Below the pieces are notes generated by a model. That model saw only the letters and a program-made list of their open reading frames with translations, did not search any database and was not told the origin of the DNA. A stretch of 64,000 bases of DNA from Stenomitos frigidus ULC18 (lineage in GTDB: Bacteria > Cyanobacteriota > Cyanobacteriia > Leptolyngbyales > Leptolyngbyaceae): assembly GCF_003003795.1 (NCBI RefSeq), contig NZ_PVWK01000121.1:1-64000 (forward strand), read 5' to 3'. Positions 36,805 through 46,845 of the stretch are shown piece after piece. Position 1 is the first letter of the stretch. Every line of letters starts with the position of its first letter. The position numbers were made by a program, and so were the translations under genes.

Positions 36805-37557
36805 ATGGACTTTTTCACGCAAGTATTACATCTGGTTGGTTCAGGTGCGGCTGCATTCATCACAGCTCGTAATATGCGTGACCCGCTCACGCGCCCAAAC
36901 ACGCTGGCAAGCCTGCAACTAGCGGAGTCTGGCTCTGTTCCTTATTTAGAGGCGTTGCGCGATCGTGCCTCTGCTGAAGGTGATACCTGGCTAGCAGAGA
37001 AACTCACCTGCCACGCTAACGATGAGCGTCGCCATGGACAAATCTTCGCCAATGCCCTGAAACAATTGAATAAGCAGGTGATTGATTTTAAGAAAGCACC
37101 GCAAGCAGCAGAAAAGTCCGGTGAGTCAAAGCGCAATCCCTTTTTTGATGCCTACTTTGAGGGATACTCGCAGGGAGAGTTGAAGCCAGAGGCGATCGAC
37201 TGGATTGCCTTTCTGGCAAGCACCTACATTCTGGAACTGGATGCCAGCAAAGATTTTGTGCGGATGGCAAATGTGTTGCCAGAAGATGAGCCTGTGAGCG
37301 CCAAGCTCAAAAAAGGCATTCTCAGCGTCGCCAGTGATGAAACCGGACACGCTGCCTATCTGCGAGAAGCACTAGAGCGGCGTTTAATGGTTAGAGAAGT
37401 AGATGCCGTCATCGACTCTTGGCGTACACGCAAAGTGAACGCCATACTCGCGATGGTCAGCAGCTTCATCCAAAAGAGCAGCAAATCTCCGTCTCTCGTT
37501 CAGGATGGCGTGCCATCTGAGCTGTCAGCAACTCCAGAACCCGCTCTGGCAGCATAA
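36805..37557 (+). CDS. Ferritin-like diiron protein
   Basis: The 250-residue protein is helical, with two diiron-type motifs: LTCHANDERRHGQIF (about 66-80) and SVASDETGHAAYLREAL (about 174-190), giving E-x2-H pairs. Related cyanobacterial proteins are annotated as ferritin-like, with unknown oxidase or storage function. The last 40 residues are low in structure (SSKSPSLVQDGVPSELSATP). The start is ATG at 36805. A perfect 28-bp palindrome lies 9 bases after the stop. The next gene is an alpha/beta hydrolase in the same direction. Confidence 0.75.
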   Translation: MDFFTQVLHLVGSGAAAFITARNMRDPLTRPNTLASLQLAESGSVPYLEALRDRASAEGDTWLAEKLTCHANDERRHGQIFANALKQLNKQVIDFKKAPQAAEKSGESKRNPFFDAYFEGYSQGELKPEAIDWIAFLASTYILELDASKDFVRMANVLPEDEPVSAKLKKGILSVASDETGHAAYLREALERRLMVREVDAVIDSWRTRKVNAILAMVSSFIQKSSKSPSLVQDGVPSELSATPEPALAA

Positions 37558-37566
37558 TTGATGTTC

Positions 37567-37594
37567 GTAGGAACGTTGCATGCAACGTTCCTAC
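37567..37594. repeat. 28-bp perfect palindrome GTAGGAACG...CGTTCCTAC
   Basis: Each strand reads GTAGGAACGTTGCA then TGCAACGTTCCTAC. It sits right after the ferritin-like gene, with no T-run. A related GTAGGGGCG...CGCCCCTAC hairpin is at 60931-60958. Confidence 0.85.
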
Positions 37595-37679
37595 AGACGG
37601 AAACTAATTCCTGAAAGCCTTTAGCGATAGGCATCAACGCTAAAATACGAGAGGTGATTCTGATTCTTCTCTCTAAATA

Positions 37680-38570
37680 ATGCAAGCTCCTTCAATTTCG
37701 CTGCCAAAGCCTGGTCAGTATTGGCAATGGCAACAGCAGCCTATCTACTATGTCAAAGCTGGAACGAAACAAGCGGAACGTCCACCGCTGCTTTTGATTC
37801 ATGGGTTTGGTGCCTCTACAGATCACTGGCGCAAGACGATCGCGGGCTTGAGCGAGGACTTTGAAGTCTGGGCGATCGACCTTTTAGGGTTTGGTCGATC
37901 GGCAAAGCCCGATCGTGCTTATAGTGGCGATTTATGGCGTGACCAACTCCACGACTTCATTACTCAAGTAATTGGTCAACCAGTCGTGCTTGTGGGTAAC
38001 TCTTTAGGTGGCTACGCGGCCCTCTGTGTCGCAGCCCAACGCCCTGAGTCAGCAGCAGGGCTGGTACTCATCAACAGCGCTGGCCCCTTCACAGACATTC
38101 AAGGCACAACGAAACCTGATCCAGTACGCGAAGTGATGGGCAAAGTCGTCCAAACGCTGTTTCGACAAGATTGGGCAAGTTTCCTTTTGTTTCAGTACGT
38201 GCGCCAGAAAGCACTGATCCGCAAGACTTTGGAAAAGGTCTACTTAGATCAAGACGCGGTCACAGAGCAGTTGGTCGAGGAAATCTATCAGCCATCCTGC
38301 GATCCCGGCGCACCCAAAGTGTTTGCCTCAGTGTTTCGTACGCCTCAAGGGGAAAAGGTTGATCGTCTGCTTGGCCAGATCACCAGCCCTTTGTTGATGC
38401 TTTGGGGTGAAGCAGATCCCTGGATCAATGCCAGAGAGCGAGGCGAAAAGTTCCGTCAGTATCATCCTCAACTGACCGAGTACTATTTGCGTGCCGGTCA
38501 CTGTCCCCATGATGAGATCCCCGACCAGGTGAACCAGCTGCTGCGATCGTGGGTGATGGCCGATCGTTAA
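37680..38570 (+). CDS. Alpha/beta hydrolase
   Basis: The 296-residue protein has the hydrolase signatures LLLIHGFGAST (oxyanion, about 38-48), VGNSLGGYAAL with nucleophile Ser (about 105), an acidic residue in LWGEADPW, and the catalytic His in AGHCPHDEIP. All three triad positions are present. Close cyanobacterial relatives act on chlorophyll-derived or lipid esters, but the substrate is not readable here. The start is ATG at 37680. It may be in one unit with the ferritin-like gene 122 bp upstream. Confidence 0.88.
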   Translation: MQAPSISLPKPGQYWQWQQQPIYYVKAGTKQAERPPLLLIHGFGASTDHWRKTIAGLSEDFEVWAIDLLGFGRSAKPDRAYSGDLWRDQLHDFITQVIGQPVVLVGNSLGGYAALCVAAQRPESAAGLVLINSAGPFTDIQGTTKPDPVREVMGKVVQTLFRQDWASFLLFQYVRQKALIRKTLEKVYLDQDAVTEQLVEEIYQPSCDPGAPKVFASVFRTPQGEKVDRLLGQITSPLLMLWGEADPWINARERGEKFRQYHPQLTEYYLRAGHCPHDEIPDQVNQLLRSWVMADR

Positions 38571-38669
38571 ACAGAGCAACGAACTTCAAAGCAACACGCA
38601 TGCCTTTTAGAGCATGACGAAGAACCATTTGTAGGAGGCGAGACAAGTCACAGCCCCTGCAAACGGTCT

Positions 38670-39509
38670 TCAGTTTTTGAGACCGGTAGTCGCAATGCCT
38701 CGGATAAACTGCCGTTGCCCAACCAAAAAGAGCAGTATGACTGGAAGCGTAGCAATCACGACAGCTGCCATCAATAGCGACCAACTGCTGGTGAATTGCT
38801 CTTGAAATTCAGCGAGGGCTAGCTGCACGGTTTGCAGTTCGGGTCGGGTCGTAAACACGAGTGGTTTGAACAGATCATTCCATTCGCCAATAAATGTGAA
38901 CAGAAACAATGTAACCAGCGCTGGACGGGCCAGTGGGAACATGACTCGCCAAAGAATCTGTAGACGATTTGCGCCGTCGATCGCCGCGGCTTCCTCCAAT
39001 TCCACTGGAATCGTCTGAAAGTATTGTTTCAGTAGAAAAATACCAAAGCCATTGGCGATCGTAGGCAAGATCAAGGCTCCGTAGGTATTGATCAAATGTC
39101 CCCACTTCAAGACTAGAAAAATGGGAATGGCCAGCATCTGAAACGGAATCACCAGCGTAGCCAGAATGATCAGCAAAAGCGCCTGTCTCCCACGAAAGTG
39201 CAAGCGTGCTAGGGCATACCCCGCTAGAGCAGACGTCACAATCTGGCCGCCAGTAACCACCAGTGCTACCAGTGTAGAATTCGCAAAGGCCAGCAGAAAG
39301 TTTCCCTGGAGCCACGCCTGATGATAGTTTTGCCAGGTCCAACCAGTGTCACCCATCAGTCCATCGGAGGGTAAAAAAGAGGTGACAGCCACTACGCCCA
39401 AGGGCAGCAGCATAAATCCAGCACCAGCGAAGAGAAAAGCAACGCTAGCAGGCGCAAGTAAGCCGATCGCGCCATGATCTAAAAATGGTCTAGTTTTTTC
39501 TTGGGCCAT
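38670..39509 (-). CDS. Carbohydrate ABC transporter permease (MalG-like), unlinked
   Basis: The 279-residue membrane protein has about six transmembrane helices and the permease EAA loop VELEEAAAIDGANRLQILWRVMFPLARPA, which contacts the ATPase. It should form a sugar-import channel with a second permease, a binding protein and an ATPase; none is encoded within this window. The partner genes must be elsewhere. I chose ATG at 39509; a TTG at 39533 adds eight residues. It is convergent with the alpha/beta hydrolase. Confidence 0.87.
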   Translation of the reverse strand: MAQEKTRPFLDHGAIGLLAPASVAFLFAGAGFMLLPLGVVAVTSFLPSDGLMGDTGWTWQNYHQAWLQGNFLLAFANSTLVALVVTGGQIVTSALAGYALARLHFRGRQALLLIILATLVIPFQMLAIPIFLVLKWGHLINTYGALILPTIANGFGIFLLKQYFQTIPVELEEAAAIDGANRLQILWRVMFPLARPALVTLFLFTFIGEWNDLFKPLVFTTRPELQTVQLALAEFQEQFTSSWSLLMAAVVIATLPVILLFLVGQRQFIRGIATTGLKN

Positions 39510-39851
39510 GTCTAAAGACCGTAAACGATGCAACAGCTAAGACAACCTGGCAAAAGGAAGAGTCGCTGACTGAAAATGGCGATCAAAAGCCGCTGACAGC
39601 CTACATTTTCTCTATCAAAAGCTGTCCGCCTTAACTGCCTTAAAGCATAAACTGCGGCGGAGAGGAGTTTTACAGCATTATTTGCGTGAGCGGGAACGGA
39701 ATCTTTGGCTAATTGGTCGATCCCCTTCAGGAAAGAGCTAAAGTGATATAGGCACGAATTTAACCATTTCGTTGCAATGCACCAAATTTCTTACCTTGAT
39801 CGTCCTATGCCGAAATACTATCGGCTGCATTCTTGAGGAGACAATAGACTT
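39510..39851. other. Spacer between permease and ado genes
   Basis: About 340 bases between divergent genes, so it must carry the ado promoter. TTGAGGAGACAATAG at about 39834-39848 is a strong ribosome site for ado. I see no other structure. Confidence 0.5.
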
Positions 39852-40547
39852 ATGCCGCAGCTTGAGGCTAGTGCAGCAATTGATTTTTACAGTGAAACCT
39901 ACAAAGACGCTTACAGCCGCATTAATGCGATCGTGATCGAGGGAGAGCAGGAAGCCAACGAAAACTATATCAGGCTTGCTGACTTGCTTCCAGATCACAA
40001 CGATCAATTGCTGAGCCTAGCAAAAATGGAGCATCGTCATAAAAAAGGCTTTGAAGCCTGTGGACGCAATCTCAAGGTGACGCCCGACTTAAAGTTTGCC
40101 CGCGAGTTCTTCTCCAAACTGCACGAAAACTTTCAGTCTGCCGCTGCTCAGAACAACGTTGTGACCTGTTTATTGATTCAGTCGCTGATCATTGAATGCT
40201 TTGCGATCGCAGCTTACAACATCTATATTCCCGTCGCTGACGACTTTGCCCGCAAGATTACCGAAGGCGTTGTCAAAGAGGAATATAGCCACCTCAACTT
40301 TGGCGAAGAGTGGTTGAAAGCGCACTTCGAGACAGCCAAAGCCGAACTAGAGACGGCCAATCGTCAAAATCTACCGTTGGTCTGGCAAATGCTGAATCAG
40401 GTAGAGAAGGATGCTCATGTTCTAGGCATGGAGAAAGAGTCGCTTGTTGAAGATTTTATGATCCAATACGGAGAAGCATTGGAAAACATTGGTTTCAGCA
40501 CGCGCGAAATCATGCGGATGTCGGCGCTGGGTCTTTCGGCAGCCTAG
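39852..40547 (+). CDS. ado: Aldehyde-deformylating oxygenase
   Basis: The 231-residue ferritin-like diiron enzyme converts fatty aldehydes to alkanes and formate. The N-terminal [27 protein letters not shown], then [18 protein letters not shown], supply Glu and His metal ligands, and [15 protein letters not shown] and [16 protein letters not shown] supply the second pair. Length and motifs match characterised cyanobacterial ADO. The ATG at 39852 follows GAGGAG closely. Acyl-ACP reductase lies downstream on the same strand, completing the two-step alkane pathway; the gap of 338 bp suggests a separate promoter for it. Confidence 0.97.
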   Translation: MPQLEASAAIDFYSETYKDAYSRINAIVIEGEQEANENYIRLADLLPDHNDQLLSLAKMEHRHKKGFEACGRNLKVTPDLKFAREFFSKLHENFQSAAAQNNVVTCLLIQSLIIECFAIAAYNIYIPVADDFARKITEGVVKEEYSHLNFGEEWLKAHFETAKAELETANRQNLPLVWQMLNQVEKDAHVLGMEKESLVEDFMIQYGEALENIGFSTREIMRMSALGLSAA

Positions 40548-40885
40548 CGGCTCCTCAAGACGCAGGACTCCTTGTTAGTTCTTGTGAACTGGGCTCCAAA
40601 GAGTGGCTTTCGGTACGAAGAGGCTGCTTTAAGCTGAGTCGCCAAGAGAGATCCTCCACATTCAGCCTCGTATTTGTTCCAAACTCAAGCTCATTAGGGA
40701 GTTGGCGGCGATCGCTGTCAACTCCTATTACTGCAGATAATCACTAGCATGACTGTTTTTATTGACCGATCGCTCAATTCGAAAGTGAATTGGTATTTTT
40801 GGGCACGATCTGGTCATGCTCTTTGAAGTTTGCTCATCATTGAATCCGTTTCCATCAAAATTCTCTAAGTTTTGCAGAGTAGTTC
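40548..40885. other. Spacer between ado and aar
   Basis: About 340 bases with no ORF worth calling. Its length suggests an internal promoter for aar rather than a single tight operon. Confidence 0.45.
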
Positions 40886-41905
40886 ATGTTTGGTTTAATC
40901 GGTCATCTCACTAGCCTAGAGCACGCTCAATCAGTCGCCGAAGAATTGGGGTACCCCGAGTACGCCAATCAAGGTCTTGACTTTTGGTGTAGTGCCCCGC
41001 CGCAAATCGTCGATACCATCAAAGTCACAAGTGTGACAGGTCAGACCATTGAAGGTCGCTATGTCGAATCTTGCTTTCTCCCCGAAATGTTAGCGGCTCG
41101 CCGCATCAAAGCTGCTACTCGCAAAATCGTCAATGCGATGGCCCACGCTCAAAAGCATGGTATCAACATCACAGCACTTGGCGGTTTCTCCTCTATCATC
41201 TTTGAAAACTTCAATTTGCAGCAGATTCGACAAGTCCGTAATGTCATGCTGGAGTTTGAGCGCTTTACCACCGGTAATACTCACACCGCTTACATCATCT
41301 GCCGCCAAGTTGAGCAGGCCTCACAAGCGCTAGGCATCAATCTCTCTACAGCAACCGTTGCCGTTTGTGGCGCGACTGGCGATATTGGTAGTGCTGTTTG
41401 CCGTTGGCTCAACACTCGCACTGATGTAGCGGAACTCCTGCTCATTGCCCGCAATCAGGAACGACTGCAAGCCTTACAAGATGAGCTTGGCCGTGGCAAA
41501 ATTCTAGATTTACAGACAGCACTGCCGCAAGCAGACATTGTTGTTTGGGTCGCCAGTATGCCTAAAGGCGTAGAGATTGACGCAGCAACCTTAAAACAGC
41601 CCTGTCTGTTGATTGATGGTGGTTATCCGAAAAACTTGGCGACCAAAGTTCAAGGAGAGAGCGTTTGTGTTTTGAATGGCGGTATCGTAGAGCATTCTCT
41701 CGATATTGACTGGCGTATCATGAAAATTGTCAACATGGACATTCCAGCTCGTCAACTCTTTGCTTGTTTTGCTGAGTCAATGCTTCTTGAATTCGAAAAA
41801 TGGCACACCAATTTTTCCTGGGGGCGTAACCATATTACGGTGGAAAAGATGGAGCAAATTGGCGCAGTTTCAGTTAAGCATGGGTTTAGACCACTGCTCG
41901 TTTAG
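40886..41905 (+). CDS. aar: Long-chain acyl-ACP reductase (aldehyde-forming)
   Basis: The 339-residue enzyme reduces fatty acyl-ACP to the aldehyde used by ADO. It has the NADPH Rossmann motif [17 protein letters not shown] (about 154-170). The cysteine reported as catalytic in this family lies in [10 protein letters not shown] and falls at residue 294 here, the same number as in Synechococcus AAR. The N-terminal [20 protein letters not shown] is typical. The start is ATG at 40886. In many cyanobacteria accA follows; here the next gene is an acetyltransferase on the other strand. Confidence 0.97.
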   Translation: MFGLIGHLTSLEHAQSVAEELGYPEYANQGLDFWCSAPPQIVDTIKVTSVTGQTIEGRYVESCFLPEMLAARRIKAATRKIVNAMAHAQKHGINITALGGFSSIIFENFNLQQIRQVRNVMLEFERFTTGNTHTAYIICRQVEQASQALGINLSTATVAVCGATGDIGSAVCRWLNTRTDVAELLLIARNQERLQALQDELGRGKILDLQTALPQADIVVWVASMPKGVEIDAATLKQPCLLIDGGYPKNLATKVQGESVCVLNGGIVEHSLDIDWRIMKIVNMDIPARQLFACFAESMLLEFEKWHTNFSWGRNHITVEKMEQIGAVSVKHGFRPLLV

Positions 41906-42110
41906 TGGGTGTTTGGCATCCTGAGCAAAGACATTCCTACCTATTCGTTTTTGTACAGAAAGAGGCAGGAGTAGTCATGCTTCTCTTAGACTATTTTGCC
42001 TGCAAGCAAAGCGACAAGGAGCTCTCTAGTAGCGCGTCTTGATCAAACGTGCAAATTTGTTTTCATTCGTAGCTAGAATTCAGCATCAACAGAAACCGAT
42101 TAACAGCAGA

Positions 42111-42677
42111 CTATTGAGAAAGACGAGCGAGCCGCTTGTGCATCAGCAGCTTCTGGGGTTGTCTGAAAAACCAGCAATACCAGAGGGAGTCAGTTTGCTT
42201 GGATTGATAGCCCGCTTTAGTATAAAGCTGCCTAGCCTGATGGTTATCTTCTAACACATGCAGGTAGAGATCTTGGAAACCCAGATCTAAAGCGATGGTC
42301 TCACAGCGACGCAAAAGAGTCTGCGCGACTCCTTGTCTACGAGCCTCCAAGCGCACAGCTAAATTTGAGAGATAAGGATAGGGCAGGCTACGAAATTGAA
42401 ACGGGCTTGTCGAACGGAAGGTAATTTCAACGGTTCCCACCAGATCAGATTCACCATCTAGCAGAGTCACTACAGCAACAAGACACACGTAGTCAGATGC
42501 TAAAGATGAGCGCAAGCGGTGACGCAAGTCTTCATACACGCCAAGCCGAAGGACGGGCTGAAAAAAACGCATGAGACCAGTGCGAGGGTAAAAGCTATCG
42601 GAAAGAACCTCAACAAGGTTTGCTAAATCGTTTAAGCGAGCAGAACGAACAATGAGGTCGGGCGATTTCAGAAACAC
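42111..42677 (-). CDS. GNAT family N-acetyltransferase
   Basis: The 188-residue protein has the GNAT fold. The acetyl-CoA loop is in LEARRQGVAQTLLRRCETIAL (R/Q-x-x-G-x-A), preceded by LPYPYLSNLAV and followed by LYLHVLEDNHQARQLYTKAGY, the typical beta-strand pair. The acceptor is unknown. The start is GTG at 42677, with GGAG just upstream. It lies after psbT on the same strand but is separated by a hairpin terminator, so it is probably independent. It is convergent with aar. Confidence 0.87.
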   Translation of the reverse strand: MFLKSPDLIVRSARLNDLANLVEVLSDSFYPRTGLMRFFQPVLRLGVYEDLRHRLRSSLASDYVCLVAVVTLLDGESDLVGTVEITFRSTSPFQFRSLPYPYLSNLAVRLEARRQGVAQTLLRRCETIALDLGFQDLYLHVLEDNHQARQLYTKAGYQSKQTDSLWYCWFFRQPQKLLMHKRLARLSQ

Positions 42678-42758
42678 TCCGTCAATGCTGTTAACTATGG
42701 TTCAAGAAAAACATAAAGCGAGAAGATTAAGGTCGTTGCACTTTTGATTCTTTCAGAC

Positions 42759-42800
42759 TAAAATCCCACAGCTTTAGCGCTCTAAGACTGTGGGATTTTA
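42759..42800 (-). terminator. Intrinsic terminator of psbB-psbT
   Basis: A 13-bp perfect stem TAAAATCCCACAG/CTGTGGGATTTTA with a 16-base loop lies 131 bases after psbT. Both arms carry A/T runs, so it can act in either direction. Confidence 0.82.
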
Positions 42801-42931
42801 TGCTTTTCTGTGTGTGAACAGATAAATTTTGTTTGCATGTTTGTGCACATTCAGCTGTCAGATTATATCAACCATCAAGCTTACCGAGCCATCTATGCAG
42901 TGACATAAGAGTCTTACAACACGGTCACGAA

Positions 42932-43027
42932 TTACTTACCGATGCGGGGCGGCTCCCGAAAGGCAATCGCAAAAAAGAGAACGCCGATCGCTAGAGTAAG
43001 GATCAAAATGTAAGCAACGCTTTCCAT
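42932..43027 (-). CDS. psbT: Photosystem II protein PsbT
   Basis: This 31-residue single-helix membrane subunit reads [20 protein letters not shown], then [11 protein letters not shown]. It sits at the PSII dimer interface and helps stabilise the acceptor side. It is in the expected place 144 bp downstream of psbB on the same strand, so the two are likely co-transcribed up to the hairpin at 42759-42800. It was found by translating the spacer; its length and sequence match PsbT closely. Confidence 0.95.
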   Translation of the reverse strand: MESVAYILILTLAIGVLFFAIAFREPPRIGK

Positions 43028-43171
43028 CGTAAAATCTCTCAACCATTTGCTAAGGATAGTCTATCAACCAAGGCTAGAAAGGGGTCAACAACTTTTTACT
43101 AACGCTTAGCAAAGCTAACGTTCAACAGTATAAGTTGCTTACCCCTCCTTGAGAATGCCACAACAAAAGCT

Positions 43172-44704
43172 CTAGATCGCTTCTTTGCGACGGGTGCTCT
43201 TGTCACCCACCTTCTGGAAGAAGCCCCACTCTACTTGCTCTTCAGACAGGTCTGGATCGACACCCGCAAAGACATCACGGAAGATGGTGCGAGTACCGTG
43301 CCAAATATGACCAAAGAAGAAGAGAAGTGCAAAGACTGCATGACCAAAGGTAAACCAGCCGCGCGGGCTAGTGCGGAAGACACCATCTGAATTCAACGTT
43401 TCACGATCGAACTCGAATGGTTCGCCTAACTGACTAGCGCGAGCATAGCGCTTCACCGTTGCTGGGTTCTTAAATGTCTGACCATTCAATGCCCCGCCGT
43501 AGAAGCTAACAGTCACACCATTCTGCTCAAAGCTATACTTTGACTCTGCCTTACGGAACGGAATGTCTGCTCGTACAATCCCATCTTTGTCAGTCAAGAC
43601 AACAGGGAAGTTCTCAAAGAAGTTGGGCAAGCGACGTACCGACAGTTCTCGACCTTCACTATCTTTGAAAACAGGGTGACCCAACCAAGATTGAGCAATT
43701 CCGTCTCCCTTATTCATCTGACCAGTGCGGAACAAACCACCCTTAGCAGGGCTGTTGCCCACATAGTCATAGAACGCTAGTTTCTCAGGAACGGCCGCAT
43801 AAGCATCGGTCAAACTGTCGCCACTAGCTAAACTCGACTGCACGCGACGCTCGATCTCTTGCTTGAAGAAACCGCTGTCCCACTGATAGCGCGTTGGACC
43901 GAACAGTTCGATCGGTGTCGTAGCACTACCAAACCACATCGTACCTGCAACAATAAACGCTGCAAAGAAAACGGCGGCGATACTGCTAGACAGCACCGTT
44001 TCAATATTCCCCATCCGTAGTGCCTTGTACAGGCGTTCTGGTGGTCGAACACTCAAGTGGAATAGGCCCGCGATAATGCCAACAATGCCCGCAGCAATGT
44101 GATGTGCCACAACGCCCCCTGGATTGAAGGGGTTGAATCCTGCTGGTCCCCATTCGGGCGCGACCGGTTGAACGCTACCAGTCAGACCATATGGATCAGA
44201 AACCCACATGCCAGGGCCAAAAAGGCCAGTTAAGTGAAACGCACCAAAACCGAAACAGAGTAGACCGGACAAGAACAGATGGATGCCAAACATTTTTGGC
44301 AAGTCCAGTGCAGGCTCACCCGTGCGAGGATCTCTAAAAAGCTCCAGATCCCAGTAAACCCAGTGCCAACAAGCAGCTAAAAACAACAGACCGGAAAGGA
44401 TAATGTGTGCAGCAGCAACACCCTCAAACGACCAAAAGCCAGTGTCAACACCAGTTTCACCAGTGATGCTCCAACCGCTCCAGGAACCAGTAACACCCAA
44501 ACGTGCCATGAATGGCAGTACAAACATGCCCTGCCGCCAGATCGGATTTAAAACTGGATCGCTAGGATCAAAAATTGCTAGTTCGTAGAGTGCCATCGAA
44601 CCTGCCCAGCCCGCCACCAGTGCAGTGTGCATCAGGTGCGTTGCAATCAGCCGCCCGGGATCATTGATAAGGACAGTATGTACTCGGTACCAGGGTAGTC
44701 CCAT
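43172..44704 (-). CDS. psbB: Photosystem II CP47 chlorophyll-binding protein
   Basis: The 510-residue protein is full length for CP47, the inner antenna of PSII. It begins [19 protein letters not shown] and has six transmembrane helices with chlorophyll-ligand His pairs, for example [24 protein letters not shown] and [13 protein letters not shown] large lumenal loop lies between helices 5 and 6. The C-terminal [20 protein letters not shown] faces the stroma side. The ATG at 44704 follows AAGGAGGAGCGTAG. It is divergent from ferredoxin-psbM across 533 bp and followed by psbT. Confidence 0.99.
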   Translation of the reverse strand: MGLPWYRVHTVLINDPGRLIATHLMHTALVAGWAGSMALYELAIFDPSDPVLNPIWRQGMFVLPFMARLGVTGSWSGWSITGETGVDTGFWSFEGVAAAHIILSGLLFLAACWHWVYWDLELFRDPRTGEPALDLPKMFGIHLFLSGLLCFGFGAFHLTGLFGPGMWVSDPYGLTGSVQPVAPEWGPAGFNPFNPGGVVAHHIAAGIVGIIAGLFHLSVRPPERLYKALRMGNIETVLSSSIAAVFFAAFIVAGTMWFGSATTPIELFGPTRYQWDSGFFKQEIERRVQSSLASGDSLTDAYAAVPEKLAFYDYVGNSPAKGGLFRTGQMNKGDGIAQSWLGHPVFKDSEGRELSVRRLPNFFENFPVVLTDKDGIVRADIPFRKAESKYSFEQNGVTVSFYGGALNGQTFKNPATVKRYARASQLGEPFEFDRETLNSDGVFRTSPRGWFTFGHAVFALLFFFGHIWHGTRTIFRDVFAGVDPDLSEEQVEWGFFQKVGDKSTRRKEAI

Positions 44705-45237
44705 TGACTACGCTCCTCCTTGTGAATAGCTCTAGTTCAACGTATTCCTAAACATTTTATTAAAGCGCCGGACATTGGTAAATGTACCAGGTCTGAGGCT
44801 ACTTCAACTCTGCACTCCTCAATCTGGTCTCCAGTTCGACCTTCAAATAGAGTCGAATCGCAATCTACCAGCCGTGTTTATGAAAATGAAAGCGTATAAA
44901 GAAGTGTAACCAGTGTGAGAACCGATTGCAAGCAAAGGATGACTCTGCCAGAGTTTTGAGGGAATTGGACGCGTTTTTGTGAACTTGTGTAACAGACACA
45001 GTCCATCCCCCGCTCGAAGTAGCGCGGAAATTTTAGAGGCGGCAAAGTCGGTAGGCTGTGAACACTTGAATCATTCAGGTCCGTCGCGTTTAGGAGCATT
45101 GGCAAGAAGGCTCTTTTGGCCTCCGTGCTTGACTTCTCTGTCGGAGTAAGGAACAAATGGGATGCAAACCGACATGCCAAGCGCGCCCCGTTTCGTTTGC
45201 CAATAGCGCCACTGCTCTCTTAAAGGAAATCAAGTCA
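44705..45237. other. Divergent promoter region of psbB and ferredoxin
   Basis: About 530 bases. It must hold two promoters, including the strong psbB one and a long leader. I cannot assign boxes with confidence. A minus-strand frame at 44878-45180 looks non-coding. Confidence 0.5.
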
Positions 45238-45543
45238 ATGACTACCATCAAATTTTTAAAGGAAGATCGAGAAGTTGTTGTGGCAGATGGCGCAAACCTA
45301 AGACTTAAAGCCATAGAGAACCGTATTGATATTTATACTTTTGTCGGAAAAATGACGAATTGCGGTGGCTACGGTCAATGTGGCACCTGCATTGTTGAAA
45401 TTGTCGATGGGATGGAGAATCTTTCACCGCCCACTGAGACCGAAAAAAAGAAGCTGAAGAAGAAGCCTGCAACCTACCGTTTAGCCTGTCAAACCCTTGT
45501 TAACGGCGCTGTTACGGTCAAGACTAAGCCGTCTGCCAAATAA
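45238..45543 (+). CDS. 2Fe-2S ferredoxin
   Basis: The 101-residue protein carries plant-type cluster ligands with unusual spacing: C-x5-C-x2-C ([18 protein letters not shown]) and a distal Cys in YRLACQT. It should transfer electrons, but the partner is unknown. The frame is open upstream to 45157, but ATG at 45238 with AAAGGAAATCAAGTCA before it gives the natural N-terminus [11 protein letters not shown] ferredoxin next to psbB and psbM is a conserved cyanobacterial arrangement. A Lys-rich stretch (KKKLKKK) lies before the last Cys. Confidence 0.92.
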   Translation: MTTIKFLKEDREVVVADGANLRLKAIENRIDIYTFVGKMTNCGGYGQCGTCIVEIVDGMENLSPPTETEKKKLKKKPATYRLACQTLVNGAVTVKTKPSAK

Positions 45544-45719
45544 TTCTTCACCGTACTCTCAGCCGCCACAACAGCTTTCCGAAGAAATAATGTCTAAAGA
45601 GAAATAAGCTTTAGAACGATTCGAAAGGCTCAACCAGGTTTTACACGCTGCAGGGGGCGATCGCACAGTGGTATTCTATTTGTGTCGATGCAGCGCTATC
45701 TAAAAATTAGGCAAGTCTT

Positions 45720-45836
45720 ATGCAAGTCAACGATCTAGGATTTATTGCAAGCATCCTCTTTGTATTGGTTCCAGCAGTTTTTCTGCTCATCCTTTACATT
45801 CAAACGGCAAGCAGTAATGCCAATAAAGATTCCTAA
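45720..45836 (+). CDS. psbM: Photosystem II protein PsbM
   Basis: This 38-residue single-helix PSII subunit reads [20 protein letters not shown], then [18 protein letters not shown]. It lies at the PSII dimer interface. The ATG at 45720 is found only by reading the spacer. It is 176 bp downstream of the ferredoxin gene on the same strand; co-transcription is possible. A terminator-type hairpin follows at 45988-46015. Confidence 0.96.
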   Translation: MQVNDLGFIASILFVLVPAVFLLILYIQTASSNANKDS

Positions 45837-45987
45837 GCAATGCTACCCAGCATTCTTTACCCTTTAAGCGTTGGAGGCATTTACCTCTAGCGCTTTCTGT
45901 TTATGAGGCCGATCGATTTCGTTAGTCTGAGGCTTGACCAATTGAAGGGATAGCTTTTTACTGAGGATCTGCATCTAAAGACCCTCT

Positions 45988-46015
45988 TTTTCTCAGCAAC
46001 GTGGTGCTGAGAAAA
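45988..46015. terminator. Bidirectional hairpin terminator
   Basis: An 11-bp stem TTTTCTCAGCA/TGCTGAGAAAA with loop ACGTGG lies between psbM and the convergent 46036 gene. The arms hold T- and A-runs, so it can serve both genes. Confidence 0.78.
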
Positions 46016-46035
46016 GTTGATTGCGCATAAATGCC

Positions 46036-46407
46036 CTAGTCGATCGTCTCGTCTACGGGTGCCACAGGCGATAGGGTTGTAAACATCGCGCCCATATCCT
46101 CATCCGAGAGATCTTGAAAATTGCTGAGCAAGGCCCTTAGCTTCATACGATGAATATAAGGCCAGCCACCAGACGTCTCAATGTCTTTCAAAAGACTGTA
46201 TAGCGCCTGGCGGTTGTCAGGTAAGGAATCCTGAAAAAGGCTATCGCGGATCTCCTGGTGTAAGCCTTCTAACATCCTCAGTAGTGACAGCAAAGCCAAG
46301 CTTTCCCCCTGCCGAGCATTGGCTAAATTTCGAATGGTGTCGCCAAGAGACTTTAGCTTCGATTCAAATTCAAGCTGTTCTGTCTTAGAACGATCGCGAT
46401 TGCTCAT
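46036..46407 (-). CDS. Conserved cyanobacterial protein of unknown function
   Basis: The 123-residue protein is predicted all-helical, with no signal peptide or membrane segment. The N-terminal KTEQLEFESKLKSLGDTIRNL looks like a coiled coil, followed by LLSLLRMLEGLHQEIRDSLF and SGGWPYIHRMKLRALLSNFQ. I do not recognise the family. I chose ATG at 46407; a TTG at 46410 is one codon upstream. It shares the 46408-46845 spacer with psbO, from which it is divergent. Confidence 0.7.
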   Translation of the reverse strand: MSNRDRSKTEQLEFESKLKSLGDTIRNLANARQGESLALLSLLRMLEGLHQEIRDSLFQDSLPDNRQALYSLLKDIETSGGWPYIHRMKLRALLSNFQDLSDEDMGAMFTTLSPVAPVDETID

Positions 46408-46845
46408 CAAAGTGTATCCCTGTAAACGCCATCAGCCCATTTGGCCAGAGTTTAGCTCTAGCGTACTCTGGCACAGTCAATAAAAACATCCTGAACAGGC
46501 TGCCCTTCACTTACCCGCGACTCTCAATGGACAACGACTGTCGCCATCACACCAATTTTGTTGCTGAAGTCAAAGTAAAGGTTACATTGCCATGTAAAAT
46601 GCAGGATGAAACCTTTGTTAAATCATTCCGGGGACATGAGAACTTAGTCAAGTGTAGGCGTGGTTCAATCTGTCTCTTCGAAAATCGGGCATTGTCTCAG
46701 ATACTTAGCGTCTGGGCTTTCTTGGAGCGTGCCTGCTGTCATCTTTGTTGAAAGGGCAACCCTCCTGCCTTATGAACGAAGACCATTGAAACCCGGCTCT
46801 GGATTGCACTGGCAAAAAAATATTTACGTTGATATTGAGGTTTTC
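46408..46845. other. Divergent spacer upstream of psbO
   Basis: About 440 bases. It must include the strong psbO promoter. Frames at 46527-46751 look non-coding. No riboswitch was recognised. Confidence 0.45.

Noticed and set aside
44878-45180. 100-codon minus-strand frame upstream of ferredoxin
   Set aside because: Amino acid content is not protein-like and it covers the divergent promoter region of psbB and the ferredoxin gene.
46527-46751. 74-codon frame upstream of psbO
   Set aside because: It is rich in Cys and His with no family match and lies in the psbO promoter region.
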